Source: Candidatus Hydrogenedentota bacterium (GTDB taxonomy: Bacteria; Hydrogenedentota; Hydrogenedentia; Hydrogenedentales; CAITNO01). From it: a stretch of 58,578 bases of DNA. Shown piece by piece: positions 27,959 to 36,969 of the stretch. The position numbers and the translations under genes were made by a program. The notes beneath the pieces are model-generated. The model was not told the DNA's origin, made no database searches, and saw nothing but the letters and a program-made list of their open reading frames with translations. The DNA is taken from assembly GCA_018056705.1 (NCBI GenBank), contig JAGPFE010000019.1:1-58578 (forward strand), written 5' to 3'. Position 1 is the first letter of the stretch. The number at the start of each line of letters is the position of its first letter.

Positions 27959-29449
27959 TCAATGCCCGGATTCCGGGGCCAGTCCCACGGGTCGTTGCCA
28001 CATCCCACTCCAGTAATACAGGGTGCTGATCAGTGCCCCCGTCCCGTAACTGATCAATATGGCGTACCAGATGCCCTCCACGCGTCCCAGGCGCGTCGAG
28101 AACCACCATGCCAGCGGAATCCGCACCATCCAGAAGGACACGAAGGTAAACAGCGTGGTGGCCAGGGTCCTGCCGGAACCGTTCACAATACCGTTGCCCA
28201 CGAACATGACCGTAACCAGCAGGTACCCGCCGGCGGCGATCCGCAGGTACCCCGCCCCCGTCTCAACCACCGAGGCGTCGCCGCTGAACAGGCGCATCAG
28301 CCCTTCCGGAAACAGCAGGCACAAGGCCGTCGCGGGAAAGGTCAGCGCGCTGCCCACGACCAGTCCCCACCGGTAGGTGGCGGTCACCCGGTGACGTAAT
28401 CCCGCGCCCAGGTTCTGGCCCGTCATGGTGGCGGTAGCCAGGCTCAGGGCGATGGCCGGCATGAACGCCACCTGGTCGATGCGCATGGCGATCCCATACG
28501 CCGCGGAGTCGGACACGCCGAAACGGTTCACCAGTCCCACCACGGCCAGTATCCCCATCGCCACCAGGAACTGCTGCACCATGGAGGGTAATCCCATCTG
28601 GAGCGTCTTCCTGGTCAACGATCCGTTCAGTCCCAGCCAGGGCCGGGACGGAGCGGCCGGGTGACCGTAACGGATCAGATATCCCCACAGCATCGCCACC
28701 GCCGCGGCCTGGGCGATAATGGTGGACCATGCCGCGCCATTGAGGCCCAGCCGCGGAAATCCCAGCCACCCGAACATCAGTAAAGGATCCAGGATAGCCG
28801 TGAACAGCAGAGATCCCGCCTGGAAATAAAGCGGCGTACGGGAATCTCCCGAACCCCGAAGCACCGCCGCGAAATGAAAAATCAGGAACATGAAGGGCGT
28901 GGTGCATAAAAATAACCGCAGGAAATCCCGGGCCAGTTCCGCCGATTCCGGCGGCGTGTCCATCAGGGCGACGAAGTACCCCGCGGCAGGCACGCCTATC
29001 GCCATGGTCAGAAAGGCCGCCCCCAGCATCAGCGTCATGGAGTTCCGGCCCACCGCCGCGAACCGGGCCCAATCCCTGGCCCCACAGGTCTGCGCGGTGA
29101 GCACGTTCGTGGCCAGGCTCAACCCGTTGGCCACGGCGTTGAACACGAAAAATACCGGGAACGTAACCGTGACCGCCGCCATCGCTTCCATGCCAAGCCC
29201 ATGGCTGATCCATGCCGCGTTGACGAAAATGTAGGCAATGTGGGTCATGCTGCCCAGGAGCATGGGCAACGAAAACAGGAACAGCGACCGCCCGATGTGG
29301 CCCCGCGTCAGATCGCGGCCCCGCCCCCGCCGTTCCCCGGAAGAAGCCGTGGAGGCCGTGGAACTGGCCGGGGTAACTTCCGGCTGGCATGACGAGCCAG
29401 GCATGGTTGCCTGCCGTCGTTTGGAACCTGTTGGAATTTCCGCGGACAT
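27959..29449 (-). CDS. MATE family multidrug/toxin exporter
   Basis: A 496-residue membrane protein with 12 predicted helices in two MatE repeats. Helix 1 begins at ~residue 52 (GRSLFLFSLPMLLGSMTHI) and the second repeat starts with MGLPSMVQQFLVAMGILAVVG. MATE proteins export cationic drugs or metabolites in exchange for Na+ or H+. The N-terminal ~48 residues are Ser/Thr/Arg-rich and probably cytosolic; the downstream Met at residue 16 is an alternative start. It stands alone, divergent from dapL. Confidence 0.93.
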   Translation of the reverse strand: MSAEIPTGSKRRQATMPGSSCQPEVTPASSTASTASSGERRGRGRDLTRGHIGRSLFLFSLPMLLGSMTHIAYIFVNAAWISHGLGMEAMAAVTVTFPVFFVFNAVANGLSLATNVLTAQTCGARDWARFAAVGRNSMTLMLGAAFLTMAIGVPAAGYFVALMDTPPESAELARDFLRLFLCTTPFMFLIFHFAAVLRGSGDSRTPLYFQAGSLLFTAILDPLLMFGWLGFPRLGLNGAAWSTIIAQAAAVAMLWGYLIRYGHPAAPSRPWLGLNGSLTRKTLQMGLPSMVQQFLVAMGILAVVGLVNRFGVSDSAAYGIAMRIDQVAFMPAIALSLATATMTGQNLGAGLRHRVTATYRWGLVVGSALTFPATALCLLFPEGLMRLFSGDASVVETGAGYLRIAAGGYLLVTVMFVGNGIVNGSGRTLATTLFTFVSFWMVRIPLAWWFSTRLGRVEGIWYAILISYGTGALISTLYYWSGMWQRPVGLAPESGH

Positions 29450-29645
29450 GGCCCATATTATCCGGATTTTCGTTCACCAATGGCCAACCTCGGCCGATAC
29501 GCCCGGTACATTGCGAAAAACAGGCCGATTGAAGTAAAATTCAGGTGCTGAAAACACGCCTGGTACGGGGGCAGAGTTAGGCCAGCGGACATGGTACACG
29601 CGTCCCGCCGGCGGGACAGGGGACCGAAAGCGGAGTATTCACGGT

Positions 29646-30824
29646 ATGAAAACTGCGGATCGTCTGAATAAAATCCCTCCATACCTGTTCATGACCCTGC
29701 GCGACAAGATCAGGACGGCGCGGGAGCAGGGTATTGACGTGATCAGTCTCGCCATCGGCGATCCGGTAGAGCCCACGCCGCCGGAAGTGGTTACCGCCCT
29801 GTGCGAAGCGGCCCATGATCCGGCCAACCACCGCTATCCCACCGATGAAGAGTGGGGTATGCGCCCTTTCCGGGAAGCGGTGGCCCGGTGGTACGCCCGC
29901 CGGTACGGCGTGGAACTGAACCCGGCGTCCGAAATCGTCGCGCTCATCGGATCAAAGGAAGGCTGCCATCATTTCGCGCTGGCGGTTGTCAACCCGGGCG
30001 ACCTGGTGCTGGTCACCGATCCCGGCTACCCGGGATACAAGCCCAGCGTATGGTTCGCCGGTGGGGAACCCTGGCCCGTGCCGATGCGCCGCGAGGATAA
30101 TTTTCTGCCCAGGCTCGAAGACATTCCCACCGATGTCGCCCGGAAGGCTTCGGCGTTCTACCTGAACTACCCGAACAACCCCACCGGGGCCGTAGCCACG
30201 CGGGCCTTTCTCGACCAGCTGGTGGAATTCGCCCGTTCCCACGACATTGCCGTCTGCTACGACAATCCCTACAGTGAAATCGTGTTTGAAGGGGAACGCC
30301 TGAGTTTTCTCAACGCCGAGGGGGCGAAATCGGTCGGCGTGGAATTGAACTCCCTGTCCAAACCGTTCAACATGACGGGCTGGCGTATCGGCATGGCCTG
30401 CGGCAACCCGGACCTGGTCAAGGGCATCGCCACGGTCAAGGCCAACACCGACAGCGGGATCTTCAACGCCATCCAGTACGCGGGCATCGAAGCACTGGAC
30501 AATGGCGACGCGTGTACCGCCCGGATGCTCGACATCTACGCGGCCCGTCGCGAACGGCTGATGGCGGCACTTCGGGACCTGGGCTGGACCTTCACGCCCC
30601 CCCCGGCCACCTTCTACGTCTGGGTACCCGTGCCGGAAGGCCACACTTCCGCGTCATTCTGCGACTACATGCTCGACACCTGCGCGATCGTGCTGGCGCC
30701 TGGCGCGGCATACGGCGCGTGTGGTGAGGGCTGGGTTCGCTTTTCCCTGACCGTTCCGGACGACCGGCTGGACCTGGCCATCGCCCGGATGCGGGAACGC
30801 CTCACGCCCTTCCGGTTCGCGTGA
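29646..30824 (+). CDS. dapL: LL-diaminopimelate aminotransferase (DapL-type)
   Basis: A 392-residue class I PLP aminotransferase. The Schiff-base lysine is K239 in SLSKPFNMTGWR, and the N-D-Y-type elements NYPNNPTGA (174-182) and YDNPYSE (205-211) are in place. Overall pattern (ISLAIGDPVEPTPPEV; HRYPTDEEWGMRPFREAVA) matches LL-DAP aminotransferases, which convert tetrahydrodipicolinate to LL-diaminopimelate for lysine and peptidoglycan in one step. Other members of the subgroup act on alanine or aspartate, so specificity needs confirmation. The EIIA gene follows at once, its ATG 24 bases past this stop. Confidence 0.82.
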   Translation: MKTADRLNKIPPYLFMTLRDKIRTAREQGIDVISLAIGDPVEPTPPEVVTALCEAAHDPANHRYPTDEEWGMRPFREAVARWYARRYGVELNPASEIVALIGSKEGCHHFALAVVNPGDLVLVTDPGYPGYKPSVWFAGGEPWPVPMRREDNFLPRLEDIPTDVARKASAFYLNYPNNPTGAVATRAFLDQLVEFARSHDIAVCYDNPYSEIVFEGERLSFLNAEGAKSVGVELNSLSKPFNMTGWRIGMACGNPDLVKGIATVKANTDSGIFNAIQYAGIEALDNGDACTARMLDIYAARRERLMAALRDLGWTFTPPPATFYVWVPVPEGHTSASFCDYMLDTCAIVLAPGAAYGACGEGWVRFSLTVPDDRLDLAIARMRERLTPFRFA

Positions 30825-30848
30825 GTGCCGATCGCAAAGGTTAGCCCC

Positions 30849-31298
30849 ATGGAAACATCCACCTTGTCCATTCCCCCCGAACACATCCGCATCATCCCGC
30901 CCGGCAGCACCAAGGAAGAAACGATCAACCTGCTGGTGGACGCCCTGAAGGATCACCCCGCCATTGGAGACCTGGAAGAAATCCGGCGGGCGGTATTCGA
31001 GCGGGAAGCGGTACAGAGTACCGGTATCGGAAACGGCATCGCGGTGCCGCATGTCCGGCTGGCCGGCGTGTCCGAACCCCTGCTGGTATTCGGGCTTTCC
31101 CGGGAAGGTGTCGATTTCCAGGCCCTGGACAACGAACCGGTACACGTGGTCGTGCTGTTCGTGACCCCGGCATCCCAGGAAAAGGCCTACCTCAACCTCA
31201 TGGCCCGGGTGATGCTGCTGTTGCGCAACCGGAGCCGGTTCGCCTCGCTCATCTCCTGCGACACACCGGAAGAAGCCTGCACCATCCTCTGCCGCTAG
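30849..31298 (+). CDS. ptsN: PTS EIIA, nitrogen-type (PtsN-like)
   Basis: A 149-residue single EIIA domain with phospho-acceptor H68 in GNGIAVPHVRL and the family tail around MARVMLLLRNRSRFASLI. No EIIB/EIIC or HPr is nearby, so a regulatory role (nitrogen-PTS style) is likely; its phospho-donor chain would begin with the enzyme I encoded at 45325-47133. The ATG at 30849 has AAAGG 8 bases upstream and is preferred over a GTG at 30825 immediately after the dapL stop. It converges on the DMT transporter gene. This is the second EIIA in the window, after the CBS-fused one at 3236. Confidence 0.88.
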   Translation: METSTLSIPPEHIRIIPPGSTKEETINLLVDALKDHPAIGDLEEIRRAVFEREAVQSTGIGNGIAVPHVRLAGVSEPLLVFGLSREGVDFQALDNEPVHVVVLFVTPASQEKAYLNLMARVMLLLRNRSRFASLISCDTPEEACTILCR

Positions 31299-31325
31299 AG
31301 CGGATGACGCCGGCAACGCCGGATG

Positions 31326-32249
31326 CTAGCCAGCCCGGTCCGGCTCTCCGAGTTCGCGCGCGTTGACCACCAGGGTCCCACCGCCGATCAGGGCTATCGC
31401 GCCCATCCATTGCAATACCCCCAAGCCTTCATCCGGCCAGAGCAACACGGCCACCACGTAGGTGATCAGCGGATTGGACAACTGGAGCGTCGTGCTGAAG
31501 GCCGCGCCGAGGCGTACCTGCGCGTAATGAAACATCGAGTGGGACAGGCTGATACTGATCGCCCCGGAGATAAACCCTATCCCCAGGGCGACGGGGCCGG
31601 CCGACCACAGTTGCCGCGGGTCCCCGAGCACCAGGGCCACCGGCGTGAACAGGATGCCCGTCATCAGCGCGATTACCGCGAACATGGACGCGGGCTGCAG
31701 TTCCTTGCAGGTATGACGACTCGCCACGATATACGCGGCCCAGCAGACGTTCACCAGCATCAGCAGCCAGAACGCCAGGTCCAGGTTCGGCAGCGGCAGC
31801 GCGCTGTCTCGCCGGGTCACCACCAGCACCGCGCCGGCCAGGCTTAACACCGCCCCCGAGAGAAACTTCCAGTTCGCGATCACCCCCCGCTCTTCGTGAA
31901 ATACCATGTAACTGAGCAGGATCACCAGGGGCGCGTGCAACTTGCTGAGTAACTGGGCCATCGTCGCGGTCGTGTGATACACGGCAACGGTCCAGGCAGT
32001 CTGGAGCACCACCACCAGCAGGCTGATGAGCAGCAGGGTCCGCCACCGGGCAACACACCGGACCAGCGGACCCCGCCAGCGGTACCAGCACCATGGCACA
32101 AGGGCCACCGCGGCGCTGGTATACCGTACCCACGACTGCACGTAGGGATCGTACCACTGAGACAGCCACCGTATGAACACGGGAGCCAGGGCCCAGCCCA
32201 CAATCGAAACCGCCAGCGCGGCATATGCTCGTCCACGATCCTGTACCAT
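31326..32249 (-). CDS. EamA/DMT superfamily transporter
   Basis: A 307-residue protein with ten predicted membrane segments in two EamA repeats (first ~residues 10-145, second ~160-300, with the second repeat ending YVVAVLLWPDEGLGVLQWMGAIALIGGG). Members export amino acids, nucleobases or other small metabolites. Nothing nearby fixes the substrate. It lies 69 bases downstream of the tRNA-Arg gene on the same strand. Confidence 0.88.
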   Translation of the reverse strand: MVQDRGRAYAALAVSIVGWALAPVFIRWLSQWYDPYVQSWVRYTSAAVALVPWCWYRWRGPLVRCVARWRTLLLISLLVVVLQTAWTVAVYHTTATMAQLLSKLHAPLVILLSYMVFHEERGVIANWKFLSGAVLSLAGAVLVVTRRDSALPLPNLDLAFWLLMLVNVCWAAYIVASRHTCKELQPASMFAVIALMTGILFTPVALVLGDPRQLWSAGPVALGIGFISGAISISLSHSMFHYAQVRLGAAFSTTLQLSNPLITYVVAVLLWPDEGLGVLQWMGAIALIGGGTLVVNARELGEPDRAG

Positions 32250-32318
32250 CGCGTTTTCAACTGCCCCGGGCGCCTTCCCTCCCCTTTACCGCGCGTTATG
32301 CTTGCTGATCAGAGAAAA

Positions 32319-32395
32319 TGGCGCGCCCGGCTGGACTCGAACCAGCGACTTTCTGCTTAGAAGGCAGACGCTCTATCCACCTGAGCTACGGGCGC
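32319..32395 (-). tRNA. tRNA-Arg (anticodon UCU)
   Basis: The minus strand folds into a full cloverleaf: acceptor stem GCGCCCG/CGGGCGC, D arm GCTC...GAGC, anticodon arm TCTGC-CTTCTAA-GCAGA with anticodon TCT, T arm GCTGG-TTCGAGT-CCAGC. The discriminator is G and the CCA end is encoded. It reads AGA codons (and AGG by wobble). Confidence 0.96.
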
Positions 32396-32429
32396 GCGCC
32401 AAGACACCTACCTGTTCCGGGGCGCATAC

Positions 32430-32459
32430 ATTATCCGGTCTGCGCCAACATGGGCGCAA
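32430..32459 (-). promoter_or_regulatory. Candidate promoter of tRNA-Arg
   Basis: On the minus strand TTGCGC (32459-32454) and GATAAT (32435-32430) are 18 bases apart, ending 35 bases before the tRNA 5' end. The element pair matches the other candidate promoters in this window. Confidence 0.5.
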
Positions 32460-32519
32460 CCTGGCTCCCGGCAGGTTGCGAGTCGCGAGGGCCATGTGAA
32501 GGCAAGGTTTGGCGTGGAT

Positions 32520-32812
32520 GAAAGATTTCTCGCTTCGCTCGAAATGACAGTTCGCCGAACTCGAAATGACAACGCTTCAGGCCCAGAAAAAACGCTACGA
32601 TCGAATGGAAAAACGCTGCCACGAAACGCAACGATTTTCTCGAAAGGAACATACTTCGATTGAAATAAGATGAAAGCACGACAGTGACCGGCCGACAATA
32701 GCCAAAACAACAGACCAGAGCGACCGCATAAAACGAGGAAGGCACAAATGGGACGGTCGACAACAGCCTGCGATCCTCCCTTGTCATTTCGACGAAGTGA
32801 GGAGAAATCTTA
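32520..32812. repeat. MITE-like element with ~30-base inverted ends
   Basis: The left end (32520-32549) reads GAAAGATTTCTCGCTTCGCT then CGAAATGACA. The right end (32782-32812) is its imperfect reverse complement, beginning TGTCATTTCG and ending GAGAAATCTT. A partial extra copy of the end motif (TCGAAATGACA) lies at 32561-32571. The ~230 bases between have no coding potential. A third copy of the end motif is found alone at 44880-44910. Sequences of this type (GAAATGACA beside AGATTTCTC) are dispersed palindromic repeats in many bacterial genomes. Confidence 0.7.
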
Positions 32813-32966
32813 CCAGGCAACATAACACATCAAAACCACCATCGAACAGCAAAACGCGCGTCGCGGTCTTTTACCCCCCAAAAAAGACTAATCTGATGTA
32901 TAAGCGTGCTGAAGACAACCGCCATCTGAAGAGGGTAGCACCCCGGGCAGTGTAAAGGTCACCGAA
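32813..32966. other. Gene-free spacer, nothing recognised
   Basis: This lies between the repeat element and the tandem 24-base repeats, in the gene-poor interval from tRNA-Arg to glnA. I see no coding region, no strong hairpin with a T-run, and no known RNA family. Confidence 0.4.
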
Positions 32967-33050
32967 CTCCCACGCGGTAAGGGGAATAAGCACCGAATGT
33001 CCTGCTTCCGCGGGGCCCCAGATGGTCTCCCAAGCGGTAAGGGAAATAAG
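32967..33050. repeat. Two direct copies of a 24-base repeat, 60-base period
   Basis: Copies lie at 32967-32990 and 33027-33050: CTCCCA, then C or A, GCGGTAAGGG, then G or A, AATAAG. They differ at two positions and are separated by 36 unrelated bases. A third copy is not visible on either side. No cas genes are present. The role is unknown. Confidence 0.65.
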
Positions 33051-33075
33051 GAATCCCTACCGGGCCTAGGACATG

Positions 33076-33120
33076 CCTTCCAAACAGAAGGTCCCGGTCT
33101 CCCCGATGGAGTGCCGGGAC
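33076..33120 (-). terminator. Tandem hairpins downstream of glnA
   Basis: Two stems lie 25-70 bases past the glnA stop on the minus strand: GTCCCGG/CCGGGAC (33091-33097 with 33114-33120, enclosing a CTCC/GGAG inner stem) and CCTTC/GAAGG (33076-33080 with 33087-33091). There is no clean T-run, so transcription end here is probable rather than certain. Confidence 0.45.
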
Positions 33121-33144
33121 CACATCCGTTTCACCACGCGCGGA

Positions 33145-34569
33145 TCAGATGTCGAAGTACAGGTAAAACTCGTAGGGATGGGGCCGGAGATTCACGGCTT
33201 CCACCTCGTTCTTGCGCTTGTAATGGATCCAGGTTTCCAGAGCGTCCCGGGTGAACACGTCGCCCTTGAGCAGGTAATCATGGTCCTTTTCCAGGGCGTC
33301 CAGCGCTTCCTTCAGGCTGCCAGGAACCTGCGGAATCAAGGCTTTTTCCTCCGGGGGCAGATCGTAGAGATCCTTATCCATCGGTTCACCGGGATCCACG
33401 CGGTTCTGGATGCCATCCAGGCCCGCCATCAGCATGGCCGAGAACGCCAGGTACGGGTTACACGAAGGATCGGGTACGCGAAACTCCACGCGCTTGGCCT
33501 TGGGGCTGGGCGAATACATGGGAATCCGGCAGCACGCGCTGCGATTGCGGGCGGAATACGCGATGTTCACGGGCGCCTCGTAGCCCGGCACCAGGCGCTT
33601 GTAACTGTTCATCGTGGGATTGGTCAGCGCGACCAGGGAGTGGGAGTGTTTCAGCAGTCCACCGATGAACCACAATGCTTCCTGGCTCAGGCCGGCGTAC
33701 TTGTTACCGGCCATCAGGGGTTGACCGTTCTTCCACAGCGAGAGATGACAGTGCATGCCGGAGCCGTTGTCCCCGAACAGGGGCTTGGGCATGAAGGTAA
33801 CCGTCTTGTTGTGACGCCGGGCCACGTTCTTGATGACATACTTGTACAGGGTCAACTGGTCGGCCATGTTGGTCAACGGGGCGAAACGCAGGTCGATTTC
33901 GCACTGCCCCGCCGTGGCCACCTCGTGGTGATGACATTCCACCGTCAGCCCGCAATCCAGCATCACCTTCACCATTTCCTGCCGCAGGTTGTGCAACTGG
34001 TCTGAAGGTGGAATCGGGAAGTATCCTTCCTTGTGCCGCAACTTGTATCCCAGGTTGGGCATTTCATCCCGACCGCTATTCCAGATCGCTTCGTCACTGT
34101 CGATGAAATAGTAGGCGTGATCGGGCGCGACACTGTAGCGCACGTCGTCAAACACGAAGAACTCCGCTTCGGGGCCCACGTAACAGGTATCTGCGATACC
34201 CGTCGAAAGCAGGTAGTTCTCAGCCTTCTGGGCGATGTTCCGCGGATCCCGGCTGTAGCGTTCCTTCGTAATCGGATCCAGAATATTGCAATACAGAATC
34301 AGGGTCGGGATTTCGGAGAAGGGGTCAACCGTAGCCGTCCGGGGATCGGGCATCACCAGCATGTCGCTCTCATTGATGGCTTGCCAGCCCCGGATACTGG
34401 AACCGTCAAAGCCCAGGCCGTCTTCAAACACCGATTCCTTGATCTCCGCGGCCGGAAAGGTAAAATGCTGCTGCATGCCGGGAAAGTCCATGAACCGCAG
34501 GTCCACGAACGCGATCTCCTTATCCCGCATCAATTTCATGACATCCGATGGCGAAAAATCTTTGTGCAT
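33145..34569 (-). CDS. glnA: Glutamine synthetase, type I
   Basis: A 474-residue GlnA, close to the normal ~470. The beta-grasp N-domain has [17 protein letters not shown]; the catalytic domain has the metal/glutamate loops [16 protein letters not shown] and [15 protein letters not shown], then NRSACCRIP and [19 protein letters not shown]. The adenylylation site is present ([10 protein letters not shown], Tyr near residue 401), so GlnE-type control is possible. The ATG at 34569 is set by AAGGAG 6 bases upstream; an open frame reaching 34647 has no such site. It follows glnB by 93 bases on the same strand. It joins ammonia to glutamate in the cytoplasm. Confidence 0.98.
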   Translation of the reverse strand: MHKDFSPSDVMKLMRDKEIAFVDLRFMDFPGMQQHFTFPAAEIKESVFEDGLGFDGSSIRGWQAINESDMLVMPDPRTATVDPFSEIPTLILYCNILDPITKERYSRDPRNIAQKAENYLLSTGIADTCYVGPEAEFFVFDDVRYSVAPDHAYYFIDSDEAIWNSGRDEMPNLGYKLRHKEGYFPIPPSDQLHNLRQEMVKVMLDCGLTVECHHHEVATAGQCEIDLRFAPLTNMADQLTLYKYVIKNVARRHNKTVTFMPKPLFGDNGSGMHCHLSLWKNGQPLMAGNKYAGLSQEALWFIGGLLKHSHSLVALTNPTMNSYKRLVPGYEAPVNIAYSARNRSACCRIPMYSPSPKAKRVEFRVPDPSCNPYLAFSAMLMAGLDGIQNRVDPGEPMDKDLYDLPPEEKALIPQVPGSLKEALDALEKDHDYLLKGDVFTRDALETWIHYKRKNEVEAVNLRPHPYEFYLYFDI

Positions 34570-34581
34570 ACTCGACTCCTT

Positions 34582-34630
34582 GCGACCAAGTCGCGTTATG
34601 GGTTTCCACACGCCCGGTCCCCGGGGACCG
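34582..34630 (-). other. Structured glnB-glnA intercistronic region
   Basis: A perfect 16-base palindrome CGGTCCCCGGGGACCG (34615-34630) and a short hairpin GCGAC-N3-GTCGC (34582-34594) lie between the two genes, the second just upstream of the glnA ribosome site. They could set the glnB:glnA expression ratio through RNA processing or partial termination; that role is inference. Confidence 0.45.
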
Positions 34631-34662
34631 TTTATCGCCCTTTTCATCCGCCGGGACCGTGC

Positions 34663-35037
<375 letters not shown>

Positions 35038-35108
35038 TTACGACTGAAGATCCGGAGCATATCCTACCAGATGAAGGTTTCGTTGCCGGTAGATCTGTTT
35101 AAGGGGTA

Positions 35109-35123
35109 ACACGTTTCGTGCCA
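35109..35123 (-). promoter_or_regulatory. Near-consensus sigma54-like site upstream of glnB
   Basis: The minus strand reads TGGCAC-N5-GTGT, matching the -24 element fully (TGGCAC) but only T and G of the -12 element (TTGC expected). It lies 105 bases before the glnB ATG. The match is partial, so this is a lead only. Confidence 0.3.
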
Positions 35124-35132
35124 TACCGATCA

Positions 35133-35208
35133 AACCGGCACATCTATGCGTTTTATGCCGGTTAGTTGCGGGCGGAAACGGAAGAATGCCTCCGTCTCCA
35201 GTTTCCGC
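35133..35208. promoter_or_regulatory. Two perfect 8-bp inverted repeats upstream of glnB
   Basis: AACCGGCA (35133-35140) pairs with TGCCGGTT (35156-35163), and GCGGAAAC (35172-35179) pairs with GTTTCCGC (35201-35208). They lie just beyond the sigma54-like site, where activator (enhancer) sites would be expected. The remaining bases of this 400-base gap (to 35411) show only small dyads such as CTACC/GGTAG near 35252-35265. Confidence 0.45.
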
Positions 35209-35411
35209 GCGCCGAGCGGGCATGGAATGCGGGGACAAAAAAACCTACCGGATGGTAGTTTCCGAAGGAAATCCTACCGTTCTGTAAGGATACTGACGAA
35301 AGTACCAGGTGTTCACGATGCGTGGGACACCGGATGAAACCCCGCATCTGATCCAACCGTCTGAAAGGTAACCGATGGAAAATGAAAAAGACTGAACCAG
35401 AGGAACCATCC

Positions 35412-36377
35412 ATGAACCACGATCCGGCCAGAAAACACGGGTTCACCCTGATTGAACTCCTGGTGGTCATCGCGATTATCGGTATCCTGGCGGCTATCCT
35501 GCTGCCCGCGCTGGCCCGAGCCCGGGAAGCCGCCAGGCGGGCGTCCTGCCAGAACAACCTGAAACAGTGGGGCCTGATCTACAAAATGTACGCGGGGGAA
35601 AGTCGTGGGCTCTTCCCGCCTTTGCAGTTCGTGGCCTACTCCCTCAACCGGGCGGATATCGCCATCGGCCCCATGGTCAGCAGTATTTACCCCGAGTACC
35701 TGACCGACGCGAACATCATCCTGTGTCCCTCCGACGTGAACAGCGGACCGGATGAGGGAAAAACCATGGCCGAAACCCTCAGGGACGACCACGAAGTCAT
35801 CGACATGAGTTACGCCTACCTTGGCTGGGTGCTCGACAAGTGTGGAGACCAGGATGAAAGCATCGACCTGCAGACCCTGTTCAGCATCCTGCCTGGCCTG
35901 CCAAGTAACCTGATTTTAGATGACCCGACGGGCACGGGGCCTTACCAGTTCATCAGCCTGTTTACCGCGGTTGTCGGGGAGGTCATTGCCGCCCGAAGCG
36001 GGGCATCCAATGACGCGGATACCATCGCCGCCAGTTTCCGCATCGTGGACACGGACAAGCAGGTACCCCCTTTCAATAACGTGCCCATGGGGAACGGGTC
36101 AGGCAACACCATCTACCGTATCAGGGAAGGTATCGAGCGATTCCTGATTACCGACATCAACAATCCCGCCTCCAGCGCCCGCGCCCAGAGTGACATCTGG
36201 GTCATGTTCGACACCATATCCAGTAACGTCCGGTTTTTCAACCATGTCCCGGGCGGTTCCAACGTGCTGTACATGGACGGACACGTCGAATTCATCCGCT
36301 ACCCAGGTGAAGCCCCGGTAGGACGAGGCATGGCGCTCTTCCTGGGAACCCTGCTCGACCGCACAAGGGACGACTGA
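35412..36377 (+). CDS. Type II secretion-like pseudopilin with H-X10-DG tail (DUF1559-like)
   Basis: A 321-residue protein with a prepilin leader: basic start, peptidase site G10|F11, Glu at E15 and a ~20-residue hydrophobic helix ([20 protein letters not shown]). The C-terminal motif NH-(x10)-DGHVEFI ([10 protein letters not shown] between His and Asp) is a one-residue-longer form of the H-X9-DG hallmark of the greatly expanded pseudopilin families in Planctomycetes, Lentisphaerae and relatives. AGAGGA 8 bases before the ATG at 35412 sets the start; an ATG at 35382 is weaker. No secretion machinery genes are nearby. It likely forms or decorates a surface fibre. Confidence 0.85.
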   Translation: MNHDPARKHGFTLIELLVVIAIIGILAAILLPALARAREAARRASCQNNLKQWGLIYKMYAGESRGLFPPLQFVAYSLNRADIAIGPMVSSIYPEYLTDANIILCPSDVNSGPDEGKTMAETLRDDHEVIDMSYAYLGWVLDKCGDQDESIDLQTLFSILPGLPSNLILDDPTGTGPYQFISLFTAVVGEVIAARSGASNDADTIAASFRIVDTDKQVPPFNNVPMGNGSGNTIYRIREGIERFLITDINNPASSARAQSDIWVMFDTISSNVRFFNHVPGGSNVLYMDGHVEFIRYPGEAPVGRGMALFLGTLLDRTRDD

Positions 36378-36399
36378 ACCAAGAAAGGGATGCTGTGTA

Positions 36400-36816
36400 A
36401 TGGTGGCCCAACCATCGCCGAGTAAATCCCAGGTAATCAAGGTGGTTTTCGCGGTAGGAGGTATCCTGATCAGTGGCCTTCTCATCGGTTTACGCTTCAT
36501 CCCCGCCGAAGGATGCGGTCCCTCCCAGGAAGAACGACAACTGCTCCAGACCCTGAATAACCTGGATGAAATCATTCAGCACGGCGGTTACGTCAAAAAG
36601 GTCCAGCTAAACCTGGACGGACAGGATGACGACGTCTACGGGTACGAAGCCGAAATTGTCAATGAACAGGGTGTTCCGATCGGACGGTTACGAGGGGGAC
36701 GGGTAGCAGGCTTCGGTACCATGAAGCCCCGCATTCTCTGGTACAAAACGCCCGGCGTCCCGGAAGAATGGCCACAACGGCAGAATCGCCGGGGTGAACG
36801 ACGGCGAGGACAATAA
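36400..36816 (+). CDS. Small membrane-anchored protein of unknown function
   Basis: A 138-residue protein I do not recognise. One membrane segment (residues ~12-32, VIKVVFAVGGILISGLLIGL) is followed by a periplasmic part with a possible short coiled coil (EERQLLQTLNNLDEIIQ) and a highly basic, Arg/Gln-rich tail (last ~15 residues). AAAGGGA precedes the ATG by about 9 bases. It begins 22 bases after the pseudopilin stop, so the two may be co-transcribed and act at the same surface structure. Confidence 0.55.
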   Translation: MVAQPSPSKSQVIKVVFAVGGILISGLLIGLRFIPAEGCGPSQEERQLLQTLNNLDEIIQHGGYVKKVQLNLDGQDDDVYGYEAEIVNEQGVPIGRLRGGRVAGFGTMKPRILWYKTPGVPEEWPQRQNRRGERRRGQ

Positions 36817-36859
36817 GTATCGTTCCGACCTGCGCGTCCGATCCTGCCCAGAAAAATGC

Positions 36860-36888
36860 TTGCGCCTGATCCACGGTTGTGCCATACT
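36860..36888 (+). promoter_or_regulatory. Candidate promoter of the Tat-exported gene
   Basis: TTGCGC (36860-36865) and CATACT (36883-36888) are 17 bases apart and followed by GAAT, giving a leader of ~75 bases before the ATG at 36970. Confidence 0.5.
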
Positions 36889-36969
36889 GAATTCGGTCAG
36901 GAAAGAGGCGACCTTTTCATGAAAGGTCAGATTCATGATAGGTCAAAACATACCCGGGAGGTCGGAAAC

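Noticed and set aside
32930..32960. T-box-like core (GGGTAGCACCCCG)
   Set aside because: Two mismatches to the T-box core, no downstream gene on that strand (glnA converges), no antiterminator partner seen.
32967..33050. CRISPR array
   Set aside because: Only two imperfect repeats, no third unit, no cas genes; kept as a plain repeat.
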